64,000 bases of DNA from AP-15 sp963747735 (GTDB lineage Bacteria; Pseudomonadota; Alphaproteobacteria; ATCC43930; CGMCC-115725): positions 62,001-126,000 of the forward strand of contig CAVVGE010000006.1 in assembly GCA_963747735.1 (NCBI GenBank). Reading direction: 5' to 3'. The position numbers and the translations under genes are program-made. Positions 9,112 to 17,846 of this stretch are shown here, in pieces. Within the stretch, counting starts at the first letter, position 1, and each line of letters begins with the position of its first letter. Below the pieces are notes generated by a model, which saw only the letters and a list, made by a program, of their open reading frames with translations, was not told the DNA's origin and searched no databases.

Positions 9112-9849
9112 GTGACCAAGTTGAACCGGCTCGTTGTGGTCCGCCTTTTGGCCTTTGGCATGCTGCTGCTGGTCCTGCCAGCGACCTCTTGGGCGCAGCG
9201 GCGGCCGCCGATCGCCGAGCAGATGGCTAAAGTCTACGGTCTTGATTCGTTTGGGAAAATCGAGGGCGTCCGGTACACCTTCAATGCGGAATTGCCGGGC
9301 ATCGAGCTTTCGCGCAGCTGGGAATGGAGCCCGAAGACCGACACGGTCTCGTTTACGGGGAAGGACAAGGCAGGGAAACCGCTGCAGGTCACCTATCAGC
9401 GCTCGCAGCTCGGCAGCCAAAGCGACGTCGTCAAGAAAGAAATCGATCCGCAATTCATCAACGATCAGTATTGGCTGCTGTTGCCGTTGCACGTCGCCTG
9501 GGACGGCAGCGCCACGGTTACCGATGACGGCATGCAAAAACTGCCGTTGGGGGATGGTTCCGCCCAACGGGTCGTGATGAAATACCCCTCGCAAGGCGGC
9601 TACGCCCCCGGCGACACCTGGGAACTCTATGTCGGCGCCGACAAGCGGGTCGAGGAGATCGTCTACCGCCGGGGCGGAACGGGCAAGCCCGGCGTCGTGA
9701 TCGCGAGCTGGGCGGACCAAAAGAAGGCAGGCCCGCTCCTTGTCGCAACGGACCACCGCGGGACCGCGGACGGAAAGCCGCTGCGGGTCTTCTTGTCGGA
9801 TGTGTCGGTCAAAGTGACGGGATCGGACAACTGGATCAACGCGCAGTAA
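9112..9849 (+). CDS. Exported conserved protein of unknown function
   Basis: Predicted secreted or periplasmic protein of about 245 residues. A basic start and hydrophobic core (LLAFGMLLLVLPATSWAQ) give a Sec signal peptide cleaved after the Ala-Gln region. The mature part includes VYGLDSFGKIEGVRYTFN, WEWSPKTDTVSFTGKD and YPSQGGYAPGDTWELYV, a beta-rich pattern seen in DUF-type exported proteins; I cannot assign a function. The GTG at 9112 is chosen because AGGAGGGA lies 7 bp upstream. An in-frame ATG at 9091 is the alternative and would make that SD internal. Upstream sequence (8850-9090) has no gene, only mobile-element debris. Confidence 0.72.
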   Translation: MTKLNRLVVVRLLAFGMLLLVLPATSWAQRRPPIAEQMAKVYGLDSFGKIEGVRYTFNAELPGIELSRSWEWSPKTDTVSFTGKDKAGKPLQVTYQRSQLGSQSDVVKKEIDPQFINDQYWLLLPLHVAWDGSATVTDDGMQKLPLGDGSAQRVVMKYPSQGGYAPGDTWELYVGADKRVEEIVYRRGGTGKPGVVIASWADQKKAGPLLVATDHRGTADGKPLRVFLSDVSVKVTGSDNWINAQ

Positions 9850-9954
9850 ACGCAGGACGGCTCGTTCGAACGCGCGCGAGAGCGGGGCCGGCCGGATTGG
9901 GCTCGCGGGCGAGCTTTCTCTAAACAGGCTGCTGATAAATATTCGCCCGTCACG

Positions 9955-10003
9955 TCCCATCCTTCGAGACGGCCGCCGGCGGCGGCCTCCTCAGGATAAG
10001 GGA
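9955..10003. repeat. Imperfect palindromic intergenic element
   Basis: TCCCATCCTTCGAGACGGCC ... GGCGGCCTCCTCAGGAT forms an imperfect inverted repeat with a GC-rich centre. Palindromes of this type (CATCCTTCGAGAC ... CTCAGGAT) are scattered between genes in many alphaproteobacteria. The whole 9850-10157 interval (308 bp) carries no gene. Besides this element I see only the SD of gap (GGGAGGG, 10144-10150). Confidence 0.6.
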
Positions 10004-10157
10004 TTAGGAATCTCAACAGCTTGCCTTACCCTGATGCTGCGCGAGATTGCGGCGGAGGGTGGTGAGGAGGTGGGTCAGCCGCAGCCGCCGGGCCAGCTTC
10101 ACGCGCCGGCATAATCCGGGCTAAGCTGAACCCACGGTTACACGGGAGGGATCGAAG

Positions 10158-11168
10158 ATGACGGTACGGGTGGCGATCAACGGGTTCGGCCGCATCGGCC
10201 GCCTGGTCATGCGCGCAGCACTTGAGCATCCGGAGCAGCAGGTCGAGGTCGTCGGGGTCAACGATCTGGGGCCGGTCGCGACCAATGCGCATCTGCTGAA
10301 GTACGACAGCGTGCACGGCCGCTTTCCGGGCGAGGTCACCGCCGGCGAGGACTGGCTCGACGCCGGCCGGGGCAAGGTCCGCGTCAGCGCCGAGCGCGAC
10401 CCGGCAAAATTGCCGTGGAAGGAATTGGGCGTCGATGTGGCGCTCGAATGCACCGGTATTTTTACCAGGCGCGAAGCCGCGGCCAAACACCTCGAAGCCG
10501 GTGCGAAGCGGGTCATCGTCTCGGCCCCGGCCGATGGCGCCGATTTGACCGTCGTCATGGGCGTCAACCACGACGAATTGACGACCGCGCACCAGGTCAT
10601 CTCAAACGGGTCGTGCACGACCAATTGCCTCGCCCCCGTAGCCTATGTGCTGCACCAGGGGATCGGCATCGAGCGCGGCTTTATGACGACGATCCACGCC
10701 TATACCGGCGACCAGAGCCTGCAGGACACCTTGCATTCCGATCTGCGCCGGGCGCGCGCGGCGGCATTGTCGATGATCCCGACCTCGACCGGGGCGGCGC
10801 GGGCGATCGGCCTCGTCATGCCGGCGCTCAAGGGCAAGCTCGACGGCACCGCGATCCGGGTCCCGACCGCCAATGTGTCATTGATCGATTTGACCTTTGA
10901 CGCGGCGCGCGAAACGACGGCCGACGAGGTGAATGGGCTGATGGAGGACGCCGCGCAATCGAACCGGCTCAAAGGCATCCTCGGCATCAACAAGGCGCCG
11001 ACCGTGTCCATCGATTTCAATCACGACCCGCACAGCTCTACCTTCGACGTGACCCAGACGCAGGTGCTGGACAAACGCTTTGTCCGCGTCCTCTCGTGGT
11101 ACGACAACGAATGGGGCTTTTCCAACCGCATGGTCGAAGTCGCCGCCTATTTCGGCGGGCTCGCCTAG
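10158..11168 (+). CDS. gap: Glyceraldehyde-3-phosphate dehydrogenase, type I
   Basis: Glycolytic/gluconeogenic NAD(P)-dependent oxidation and phosphorylation of glyceraldehyde-3-phosphate in the cytoplasm. At 336 residues it has the typical length. The Rossmann motif INGFGRIGR is at residues 6-14, the catalytic Cys lies in SNGSCTTNCLAP (about residue 152), and the C-terminus carries SWYDNEWGFSNRM. The ATG at 10158 has GGGAGGG 7 bp upstream. Neighbours are unrelated: an intergenic palindrome upstream and a tRNA 74 bp downstream. In many alphaproteobacteria gap is linked to tkt and pgk; no such genes are visible here. Confidence 0.96.
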   Translation: MTVRVAINGFGRIGRLVMRAALEHPEQQVEVVGVNDLGPVATNAHLLKYDSVHGRFPGEVTAGEDWLDAGRGKVRVSAERDPAKLPWKELGVDVALECTGIFTRREAAAKHLEAGAKRVIVSAPADGADLTVVMGVNHDELTTAHQVISNGSCTTNCLAPVAYVLHQGIGIERGFMTTIHAYTGDQSLQDTLHSDLRRARAAALSMIPTSTGAARAIGLVMPALKGKLDGTAIRVPTANVSLIDLTFDAARETTADEVNGLMEDAAQSNRLKGILGINKAPTVSIDFNHDPHSSTFDVTQTQVLDKRFVRVLSWYDNEWGFSNRMVEVAAYFGGLA

Positions 11169-11241
11169 CGTCTTCGAGCAGCCGCCGCGAGTGGAAGCAG
11201 AGAGCGACAACGCGCGCGTTCTCTCCTATTCTGCGCCCGGC

Positions 11242-11317
11242 GGGCCCGTAGTTCAGCTGGTTAGAACGCGCCGCTCATAACGGCGTTGTCGCAGGTTCGA
11301 GTCCTGCCGGGCCTACC
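11242..11317 (+). tRNA. tRNA with CAT anticodon (elongator Met, or Ile2)
   Basis: A full cloverleaf can be drawn. The acceptor stem GGGCCCG pairs with CGGGCCT (one G-U pair at position 1). The D arm is TAGTTCAGCTGGTTAGAA. The anticodon stem CGCCG/CGGCG encloses loop CTCATAA, and the T arm GCAGG-TTCGAGT-CCTGC pairs fully. The discriminator is A and only CC of the CCA end is encoded. The CAT anticodon fits elongator tRNA-Met or, if C34 is lysidylated, tRNA-Ile2. The missing initiator features (C1-A72 mismatch, three G-C pairs below the anticodon) exclude initiator tRNA. Confidence 0.93.
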
Positions 11318-11355
11318 GACCCTCGGTGTCCTTGCCCGACCCGCTGCGCGCTTTC

Positions 11356-14300
11356 TTACTCGTCCTCTAATGCCAGAAGGGCGGCGTTGCCGCCGGCGGC
11401 GGTGGTGTCGGTGGAAAGCGTGCGCTCGGTCGCAAAGCGGTGCAGATAGCGCGGGCCGCCGGCCTTGGGGCCGGTGCCGGAGAGGCGCTCGCCGCCAAAA
11501 GGCTGCACGCCGACGACGGCGCCGATCATGCTGCGGTTGACGTAGCTGTTGCCGATGCGCAGCCGCGCGAGGATCTGGCGGCGGGTCTCGTCGATGCGGC
11601 TGTGGATGCCGAGGGTCAGCCCGTAGCCGGTCGCGTCGATCTCGTCGAGCACCCGGTGGAGCCGGTCGGCGGGCCAGCGCACGACATGCAGGATCGGCCC
11701 GAACACCTCGCGGTCGAGGCACCCCGCGCTATCGATCTCAAAGGCGCGCGGCGCGAAAAAAGTGCCGTGCTCGGTGCCGGCGGGTAGCTCGCATCGGTAG
11801 AGGAGGCGGCCTTCGCGATTCATGCGGGCGGCATGGGCTTCGAGTGCTGCCCGCGCCGGCTCGTCGATCAGGGGGCCGATATCGGTGGTGAGCAGCGCCG
11901 GGTCGCCGATCGCCAATTCGGCCATCGCACCCGTCAGCATCGCCAGCACGCGGTCGGCGATATCGGCCTGCACATAGAGAAGACGCAGGGACGAGCAGCG
12001 CTGGCCGGCGCTTTCGAAGGCGGAGATCAGGACATCGGCGACGACCTGCTCGGGCAAGGCCGAAGAATCGACGATCATCGCGTTCTGTCCGCCGGTCTCG
12101 GCGATCAGCGGCACGATCGGGCCGGGGCGCCGGGCAAGCGACAAGGCGATCGCGCGGGCGGTTTCGGTCGAGCCGGTAAAGGCGACCCCGGCGATCCGCG
12201 GATCGGCGATCAGCGGCGCCCCGACGCTCTCGCCGGTGCCGGGCAAAAGGTGCAGCGTGTCGCCCGGGATGCCGGCCTCGTGCATGAGCCGCACCGCGGC
12301 GGCGGCGGTGAGCGGGGTCTGCTCGGCGGGCTTGGCAATGACCGCATTGCCGGCGGCGAGCGCGGCGGCGATTTGCCCGGTGAAGATCGCCAATGGGAAA
12401 TTCCACGGCGAAATGCAGGCGAAAACGCCGCGCCCGTGCAATGCGATCGCGTTCTTTTCGCCGGTCGGGCCGGGGAGCGGCTCGGGCTGGGCGAAATCGG
12501 CGCGCGCGCGATCGGCGTAATAGCGCAGGTAATCGATTGCCTCGCGCCACTCGGCGACCGCCGCCGGAAGCGTGCGCCCGCCCTCGCGGATGACCCGCGC
12601 CATCAGCTCGGCGCCGTGGCTTTCGTAAAGAAGGGCGGCACGTTCGAGGATTGCTGCGCGCGCGCCGGCCGGGGTCCGGTCCCACCCGGGCGCATCGCGA
12701 GCCGCACGGTCGAGCGCGTCTTCGAGCGCGTCCGCCCCGGCTTCGCCAACGGTCCCGACCTGGCGCCGATGATCGCTCGGATCGAGGACCGGGGCCGCAG
12801 CACCCCGCCGCTCCACACCACCGATAATCGGCGCGGCGTGCCACAAGGGCGCGATTGCCGCGGCGAGGCTGTCGCGCAGCGCGGTCAGCGCAATCGGGTC
12901 GGCAAGATCGATGCCGGGAGAATTCCGGCGGGCCGGTAGATAGAGCTCGCGCGGCAACGCAATGCGCGGGTGCGGCTTTTCCGACAGTTTTGCAAGGGCC
13001 GCGACCGGGTCGGCGACGATCGCATCGATCGGCTGGCGATCGTCGACGATACGGTTGACGAAAGAGGTGTTGGCGCCGTTTTCGAGCAGCCGCCGCACCA
13101 GATAGGCGAGCAATTCCTCGTGGCCGCCGACCGGCGCATAGACGCGGCACGGCCGGCTCATATGTTCGGCACCGACGATTTCGTCGTAAAGCGCCTCGCC
13201 CATGCCGTGCAGCCGCTGGAGCTCCCAGTCATGGCGCGTGCCGGCGAATTCGATCACCGCCGCCGCGGTATGTGCATTGTGGGTCGCGAATTGCGGGTAA
13301 AAGAGCGGCCCCGCGGCGAGGAGCCGCCGGGCGCAGGCGAGGTAGGAGACGTCGGTCGCGAGCTTGCGGGTATAGACCGGATAGCCGTCGAGCCCTTGCT
13401 CCTGGCTCGCCTTGATTTCGCTGTCCCAATAGGCGCCTTTGACGAGACGCACCATCAGCCGCCGGCCGCCGCGCCGGGCGAGATCGGCGAGCCAGTCGAT
13501 CAAGGGCAGCGCGCGCTTTTGGTAGGCCTGGACCGCGAGACCGAGCCCGTCCCACTGCGCGAGCTCGGGCGCGAGCGCCAGCCCTTCGACCAGGTCGAGC
13601 GACAGGTCGAGACGGTCCGCCTCCTCGGCGTCGATGGTAAAGCCGATGCCGGCTTTCTTGGCGCGGCCGGCAAGATGCAGCAGCAACGGCGGCATTTCGC
13701 GCAGCACCCGTTCGCGCTTTGCCGTCTCATAGCGCGGGTGCAAGGCCGAGAGCTTGACCGAGATGCCGGGCGCCTCGGCGACCGGCCGGCCCGCGGCGGC
13801 GGCGCTGATCTTGCCGATCGCGTTCTCGTAAGCGGCGAAATAGCGCGCCGCGTCGGCAGCGGTCACCGCCGCTTCGCCGAGCATGTCGTAGGAATGGCGC
13901 CAGCCGTGCCGCTCGGCCGGGCGGGCGCGCTCGAGCGCCTCCTCGATCGTCCGGCCCATGACAAATTGCCGGCCGAGGATACGCATTGCCGCAGTCACCG
14001 CCTGGCGCACCACGGGCTCGCCCGAGCGGGCGAGAAACCGGTGCAATGCCGCGCCCAGATCGTGGCCCGCCGGGTCGCTGTGCAGCAATCTCCCGGTCAG
14101 CATCAATGCCCAGGTCGAGGCGTTGACAAAGAGCGATTGCGAATGGCCGAGGTGGCGCTGCCAATCGACCCCGGCGAGCTTGTCGCGGATCAGCCGGTCG
14201 ACGGTGTCTGCGTCGGGGATGCGCAGCAACGCCTCGGCGAGGCATAGGAGCGCCACCCCTTCTTGCGAAGAGAGCGCGTATTCGTGCAAGAGCGCGTCGA

Positions 14301-14505
14301 TGCCGCCCTTGCCGTGCCGTTCGCGGCGCACCGCGAGGACGAGGCGCCGGGCGGTCTCGGCGATACGCTCGCGCGCCTCGGCCGGGATCTCGGCGGCGGC
14401 GAGGATGCGGGCGACGGCCTCGGTCTCGTCGCGCCGGATGGCGGCGCGAACAGCAGCGCGCAGCGGGCATGCGGAAGGCGGCGGAGTGGCGAAGACGAGG
14501 TCCAT
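11356..14505 (-). CDS. putA: Bifunctional proline dehydrogenase / delta-1-pyrroline-5-carboxylate dehydrogenase
   Basis: Oxidises proline to glutamate in two steps: FAD-dependent proline dehydrogenase, then NAD-dependent P5C/glutamate semialdehyde dehydrogenase. At 1049 residues it is a compact PutA without the long C-terminal extension. PRODH features include GISVKLSALHPRYE, RLVKGAYWDSEIK and VYAPVGGHEELLAYLVRRLL. The ALDH part shows SPWNFPLAIFTGQ, ETGGQNAM (Glu) and AGQRCSS (catalytic Cys near 835). No N-terminal ribbon-helix-helix DNA-binding domain is seen; residue 1 leads directly into helical PRODH arm sequence. So this protein probably lacks the autorepressor function known from E. coli PutA. 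The DUF488 gene is 1-3 bp upstream on the same strand. Confidence 0.96.
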   Translation of the reverse strand: MDLVFATPPPSACPLRAAVRAAIRRDETEAVARILAAAEIPAEARERIAETARRLVLAVRRERHGKGGIDALLHEYALSSQEGVALLCLAEALLRIPDADTVDRLIRDKLAGVDWQRHLGHSQSLFVNASTWALMLTGRLLHSDPAGHDLGAALHRFLARSGEPVVRQAVTAAMRILGRQFVMGRTIEEALERARPAERHGWRHSYDMLGEAAVTAADAARYFAAYENAIGKISAAAAGRPVAEAPGISVKLSALHPRYETAKRERVLREMPPLLLHLAGRAKKAGIGFTIDAEEADRLDLSLDLVEGLALAPELAQWDGLGLAVQAYQKRALPLIDWLADLARRGGRRLMVRLVKGAYWDSEIKASQEQGLDGYPVYTRKLATDVSYLACARRLLAAGPLFYPQFATHNAHTAAAVIEFAGTRHDWELQRLHGMGEALYDEIVGAEHMSRPCRVYAPVGGHEELLAYLVRRLLENGANTSFVNRIVDDRQPIDAIVADPVAALAKLSEKPHPRIALPRELYLPARRNSPGIDLADPIALTALRDSLAAAIAPLWHAAPIIGGVERRGAAAPVLDPSDHRRQVGTVGEAGADALEDALDRAARDAPGWDRTPAGARAAILERAALLYESHGAELMARVIREGGRTLPAAVAEWREAIDYLRYYADRARADFAQPEPLPGPTGEKNAIALHGRGVFACISPWNFPLAIFTGQIAAALAAGNAVIAKPAEQTPLTAAAAVRLMHEAGIPGDTLHLLPGTGESVGAPLIADPRIAGVAFTGSTETARAIALSLARRPGPIVPLIAETGGQNAMIVDSSALPEQVVADVLISAFESAGQRCSSLRLLYVQADIADRVLAMLTGAMAELAIGDPALLTTDIGPLIDEPARAALEAHAARMNREGRLLYRCELPAGTEHGTFFAPRAFEIDSAGCLDREVFGPILHVVRWPADRLHRVLDEIDATGYGLTLGIHSRIDETRRQILARLRIGNSYVNRSMIGAVVGVQPFGGERLSGTGPKAGGPRYLHRFATERTLSTDTTAAGGNAALLALEDE

Positions 14506-14508
14506 GGG

Positions 14509-14907
14509 CTAGACCGCCGCCCCGGCTCGCCGCGGCCCGGCCGAGGCCGGCTCGGCCAGCAGCTCGGCCAGCACGACAGCGTCGTTGTGCGTCTCGTCCT
14601 TGGCGCCATAGACGAGCGTCACCCGCTGCCGGCGCGCCAAGGCGCGCAGCTCCTCGACGAGCTCCCGGTGCTGCGCGAGCTCGGCCCGGTAGCGCCGGCG
14701 GAATTCCGGCCAGCGCTCGATCTCGTGGCCGAACCAGCGCCGCAATTCGGTGCTCGGCGCCAATTCCTTGAGCCAGCGCTCGATCGCCGCGTCCGCCTTT
14801 TTGATCCCGCGCGGCCACAACCGGTCGATCAGGAGGCGAGCGCCGTCGGCGGCGTCGGGAGCCTCATAGGCGCGCTTCAATGCGATATTGGCCGCAGCTT
14901 TCGCCAT
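14509..14907 (-). CDS. DUF488 family protein (YeaO-like)
   Basis: A 132-residue DUF488/YeaO-type protein. Recognisable motifs are LKRAYEAPDAADGARLLIDR, LWPRGIKK, WLKELAPSTELRRWFGH and TLVYGAKDETHNDAVVL, the family's strongly conserved blocks. Biochemical role is unknown. The ATG at 14907 is chosen because homologues begin at about this point; the frame is open further upstream. It ends 3 bp before the putA start, so the two are likely co-transcribed, with this gene first. That does not by itself imply a role in proline metabolism. Confidence 0.85.
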   Translation of the reverse strand: MAKAAANIALKRAYEAPDAADGARLLIDRLWPRGIKKADAAIERWLKELAPSTELRRWFGHEIERWPEFRRRYRAELAQHRELVEELRALARRQRVTLVYGAKDETHNDAVVLAELLAEPASAGPRRAGAAV

Positions 14908-14945
14908 GACCGGTTTCTCCGGGCGGCGTGCCGATATCTTGCAAA

Positions 14946-15146
14946 ATGGGGATCGGCCGCGCGATCGGCAGCATCGTTCATGCAAAAATCGGCGCCGGGC
15001 TGCTCGGCGCGGCGTTCAACGATGCGCTCTACCAATCCTTTCTGAATTACCGCTCGCTGGTCGGCGGATTTACCCATCCGCTGCTGGATGTGGTGCGGTG
15101 TTCGGTCGAGCTCTGGGCGCAAGCGGGGCGCCGCTCCGGCGACTGA
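14946..15146 (+). CDS. Small hypothetical protein
   Basis: A 66-residue plus-strand frame with codon usage like the neighbours and hydrophobic/aromatic blocks (GAGLLGAAFNDALYQSF, SLVGGFTHPLLDVV). No homologue comes to mind. The ATG at 14946 is assumed; a GTG at 14928 would add six residues. It fills a 250-bp gap between two minus-strand genes and does not overlap either. It could be a real small gene or a chance open frame in GC-rich DNA. Only comparative data would decide. Confidence 0.35.
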   Translation: MGIGRAIGSIVHAKIGAGLLGAAFNDALYQSFLNYRSLVGGFTHPLLDVVRCSVELWAQAGRRSGD

Positions 15147-15160
15147 GGCAGCCTTCGCGA

Positions 15161-15515
15161 TCAGCCGGTCGGGTGCGGGTGCGGGTGCGCCTCGGCGATC
15201 ACCGACAGCGACAGCGCGGTATGCGCATAGGCGCCGCCGGCCCGCATTTCGGCGGCGACCCAGAATCGCCTCCATCAGCTCCTGCGGGGCCGCCCCGTGG
15301 CGCAGGGCCGCCCGGGTGTGGCCGCGGATGCAGTACGGGCATTGTGTCACATGGGCAACCGCGACCGCGATCAGCTGCTTGGTCTTGGCCGGCAACGCAC
15401 CGTCGGCAAAGACCCGCTCGCTGAAGGCGTCGAACGCGGCCTGGATCTCGGGGGCGAGCTCGCGCCGGCGGCGGGCGATCTCGGGGGACGAGGGCGGATA
15501 GAGGGGATCGGGCAT
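15161..15515 (-). pseudogene. Carboxymuconolactone decarboxylase / AhpD-type protein, frameshifted
   Basis: Small alpha-helical CMD/AhpD-fold protein. The family signature VAVAHVTQCPYCIRGHTRAA, with the CxxC redox pair and downstream His, is intact at about residues 53-72. After MEAIL the frame breaks at a CCC run (15259-15261 on the plus strand). Removing one base restores AAEMRAGGAYAHTALSL and a stop at 15161, giving 117 residues (355 nt minus one is exactly 118 codons). This is therefore a one-base insertion, either real or a sequencing indel. CMD proteins with CxxC act as alkylhydroperoxide reductases or gamma-carboxymuconolactone decarboxylases; the CPYCIRGH motif favours the AhpD-like type. 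Confidence 0.8.
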
Positions 15516-15585
15516 TTTGCGTGGCGCTCGGACTGCGTGACCCGAGCGAAAACGAGCCGCCCGACCGATCGTTCCGTGGCACCCG

Positions 15586-15753
15586 TCAGCGCGGCGAGAA
15601 GCCGGCGAGCGAGACCGCAGCCGCGGCGATCAGCACGATGGCGACGAGCGGCACCAGCCACCTCGCCGTGCGCTCGGGCGTATTGCCGAGCACCGCCCGC
15701 AGCAGCCGGTCGCTGCGCTCGCAAAAAGCGAGGATTTCCTCCTGCCTTGCCAT
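15586..15753 (-). CDS. Small single-pass membrane protein
   Basis: A 55-residue frame. A short charged N-terminus (MARQEEILAFCERSDRLLRA) is followed by one hydrophobic segment (about residues 33-50, LVPLVAIVLIAAAAVSLAG). That is the profile of a small inner-membrane protein with one helix. The ATG at 15753 is followed by a stop at 15586, and it sits between the CMD gene and the ABC permease on the same strand. No family recognised. The clean hydrophobic segment and native-like codon choice make it more than a chance frame, but confidence is modest. Confidence 0.5.
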   Translation of the reverse strand: MARQEEILAFCERSDRLLRAVLGNTPERTARWLVPLVAIVLIAAAAVSLAGFSPR

Positions 15754-15831
15754 GTCCCGCCTCGGGCGAGGAAGTCCCGGTGACCTCGCCGACCGGCCAT
15801 CAGGAGCGCCGTGCCGTGCCGGCGAGCCGCA

Positions 15832-16464
15832 TCACTTGACCGCGCCGCCGGTGATGCCGGCGATAAAGCGGTCGAGAAAAAGGTTGTAGGCGATCGCCAC
15901 CGGGATGCTGGCGATCAGCGCACCGGCCATCAGCTCGCCCCAGTAATAAATGTCGCCGCGCACCAGATCGGTCGCCACCCCGAGCGTGATCGGCTTTTGC
16001 GACGACGCAGAAATAAAGGTCAGCGCGTAGACGAATTCCTGCAACGTCAAGGTAAATGTAAAGATGACGATGGTCAAGATCGCCGGCATCGACAGCGGCA
16101 ATACCATCTTTACAAATGCGCCGAACAGGCTGCAGCCATCGACGATCGCCGCCTCCTCGATCTCGCGCGGCACCGCGCGAAAAAACCCCATCATCAGCCA
16201 GGTGCAGAACGGGATCGTAAAGGTCGGGTAGACGAGGACCAGCGACCACATCGAATTCTGCAGCCCGATCATCGTGATGACCCGCGACAACGGCAGAAAC
16301 AGCAATGTCGGCGGCACCAGATAGGTCAGAAAGATGCCGATGCCGAGGGTCTCGGCGCTGCGCCCGGCGAGCCGCGCCAAGGTGTATCCGGCCGGCAGCG
16401 CGGTCGCCAAGGTGATCGCCACGACGCAGACGCCGATGACCAGCGAATTCAACAGCTCGCAAGC
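15832..16464 (-). pseudogene. Sugar ABC transporter permease (MalG-like), N-terminus removed by insertion
   Basis: C-terminal ~206 residues of a carbohydrate ABC transporter inner-membrane permease. Several membrane segments are visible, and the cytoplasmic coupling loop EEAAIVDGCSLFGAFVKMVLP is the EAA motif that docks on the ATPase. Family members have about 270-290 residues; the first ~70 are missing. Native sequence is recognisable to LLNSL at about 16455 and then gives way to AT-richer DNA that leads into the ATPase gene. An in-frame TTG at 16452 could serve as a start, but a functional permease is unlikely. No partner permease, binding protein or ATPase gene is nearby. The gene was probably severed by the insertion that carries the ATPase. 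Confidence 0.8.
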
Positions 16465-16516
16465 TACTCAAAACATTTTGCCGTTGACTCAGACCTTCTG
16501 CCTGCTTACTCAAAAC
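16465..16516. repeat. Three ACTCA direct repeats at exact 21-bp spacing
   Basis: ACTCA occurs at 16466, 16487 and 16508, twice within the longer TACTCAAAAC (16465, 16507) and once as GACTCAGACC. The 21-bp period equals two helical turns, so all three face the same side of the DNA. They lie between the truncated permease and the ATPase start at 16543, at the junction of high- and lower-GC DNA. They could be a regulator's operator array or the end of a mobile element. Confidence 0.55.
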
Positions 16517-16542
16517 CAGAGACGAGTTCGGAGCGGGTTGCA

Positions 16543-17807
16543 ATGGCAAGATCGGCAATGACCGAGACAGATTGGCTCACGCTGGAATGGGAGGTGGGAA
16601 GCCTATTTAGTGGCGCGCCTGTGGCGGAAGAAGAAATGTTCGCCGGGCGGACGCCAGAGGTGAGCCGAATGCTTGAGGCGGTTCTAGATAATGGAAAGCA
16701 TGTCGTCCTCTTCGGCGAACGCGGTGTTGGGAAAACCTCCATCGCAAACGTGTTTTGGAAGAGATACAATAAGACGTTACAAACAGTAGTAGCCGCGCGC
16801 GTGCAAGCCGATCCATCGGATTCTTTTTCATCGTTATGGATTAAAGCATTAGAGGAACTGAAAGCCACCAGTGTCGCAAATGGGAAATCGACGCTTCTTC
16901 CCATAAATACGGAGTATGATAAAGTCACACCTGATATTATCCGCCGAGAGCTTCAAAAGTGTCGTGCAAATTCGATCCTCATTATTATTATCGATGAGTT
17001 TGACAAGCTAGAAGACGACTCGGCAAGAGAATTGACCGCGCATGTTATTAAAGGCTTGTACGACAATGCGGCGACTGTTAACACGACGGTTATTATTGTA
17101 GGAGTCGCCGAAGATATCAGGGAACTTATTGAGGATCACAAGTCGCTGACGCGCGCGCTTACGGAAATTAAGATGGAGCGTATGACCGCCCACGAACTCA
17201 ACGAAGTGCTGGACAAACGTCTTCGGCGGACACCCGTTGATATAATCGGAGACGCCCGCTGGACTATTGTTACACTCTCTCGCGGCATGCCGTACTACGT
17301 ACAAATGCTTGGTAAATACGCATCCCTAAATACTGTGCGGCGCAAGAAATTGCGCATCGAGACGCAGGATGTCGAAGCCGCAATGGATCGACTGATTGTG
17401 GATAGCGGGCAATCGTTTCAGGATGATTACAAACAGGCGACGCAGAGCAATCAAACAGATAATCTATTCAAGCAAGTGCATTCAAGCAAGTGCTGCTCGG
17501 CTGTGCATTAGCAAAGACAGACGAATATGGATTCTTCACGCCCACAAACGTCATAGAACCGCTAAATTCTATTCTCCATGAACACAAGCGGCATGCCCAC
17601 TTTGACAGGCATCTTCGTGAATTTATCTCTGAGAAACGAGGTAACATCTTAATGCGTCGGGGTGATGAGCGACAATATAGATTCCGGTTTAACGATCCCA
17701 TGATGCAGCCCTACGTCATTATCAAAGGAATACGTGACGGGATGATCGATGAGGAAACTAGGAAGAAATTGCTTTATCGCGAGCAGCCTTCTTTGCCCAA
17801 CGTGTAG
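16543..17807 (+). pseudogene. AAA/ORC-like P-loop ATPase, broken by a 14-bp tandem duplication
   Basis: STAND/ORC-like ATPase. Walker A GERGVGKTS is at residues 58-66 and Walker B is IIIIDEFDKLED near 150. The helical domain downstream includes MERMTAHELNEVLDKRL and LSRGMPYYVQMLGKYAS. The frame stops at 17511 just after a duplicated ATTCAAGCAAGTGC. Deleting one copy joins LFKQV to LLGCALAKTDEYGFFTPTN in the second frame and gives one 416-residue protein ending at 17807 (1265 nt minus 14 is exactly 417 codons). Composition is clearly AT-richer than the flanks, and it sits inside a split permease gene, so it is horizontally acquired. The C-terminal region looks like a winged-helix. Partners are not visible. 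Function could be defence or element maintenance; this is inference. Confidence 0.75.
17466..17493. repeat. 14-bp perfect tandem duplication inside the ATPase gene
   Basis: ATTCAAGCAAGTGC occurs at 17466-17479 and again at 17480-17493. Because 14 is not a multiple of three, the second copy shifts the frame and creates the early stop. Removing one copy restores the full-length frame exactly. Confidence 0.95.
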
Positions 17808-17846
17808 TGGCACCCTTTCGGCTGATCGCCGCCCGTTGGTCGGGCG

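Noticed and set aside
11242..11317. Initiator tRNA-fMet
   Set aside because: The first base pair is a G-U pair, without the initiator C-A mismatch, and the three G-C pairs under the anticodon loop are absent.
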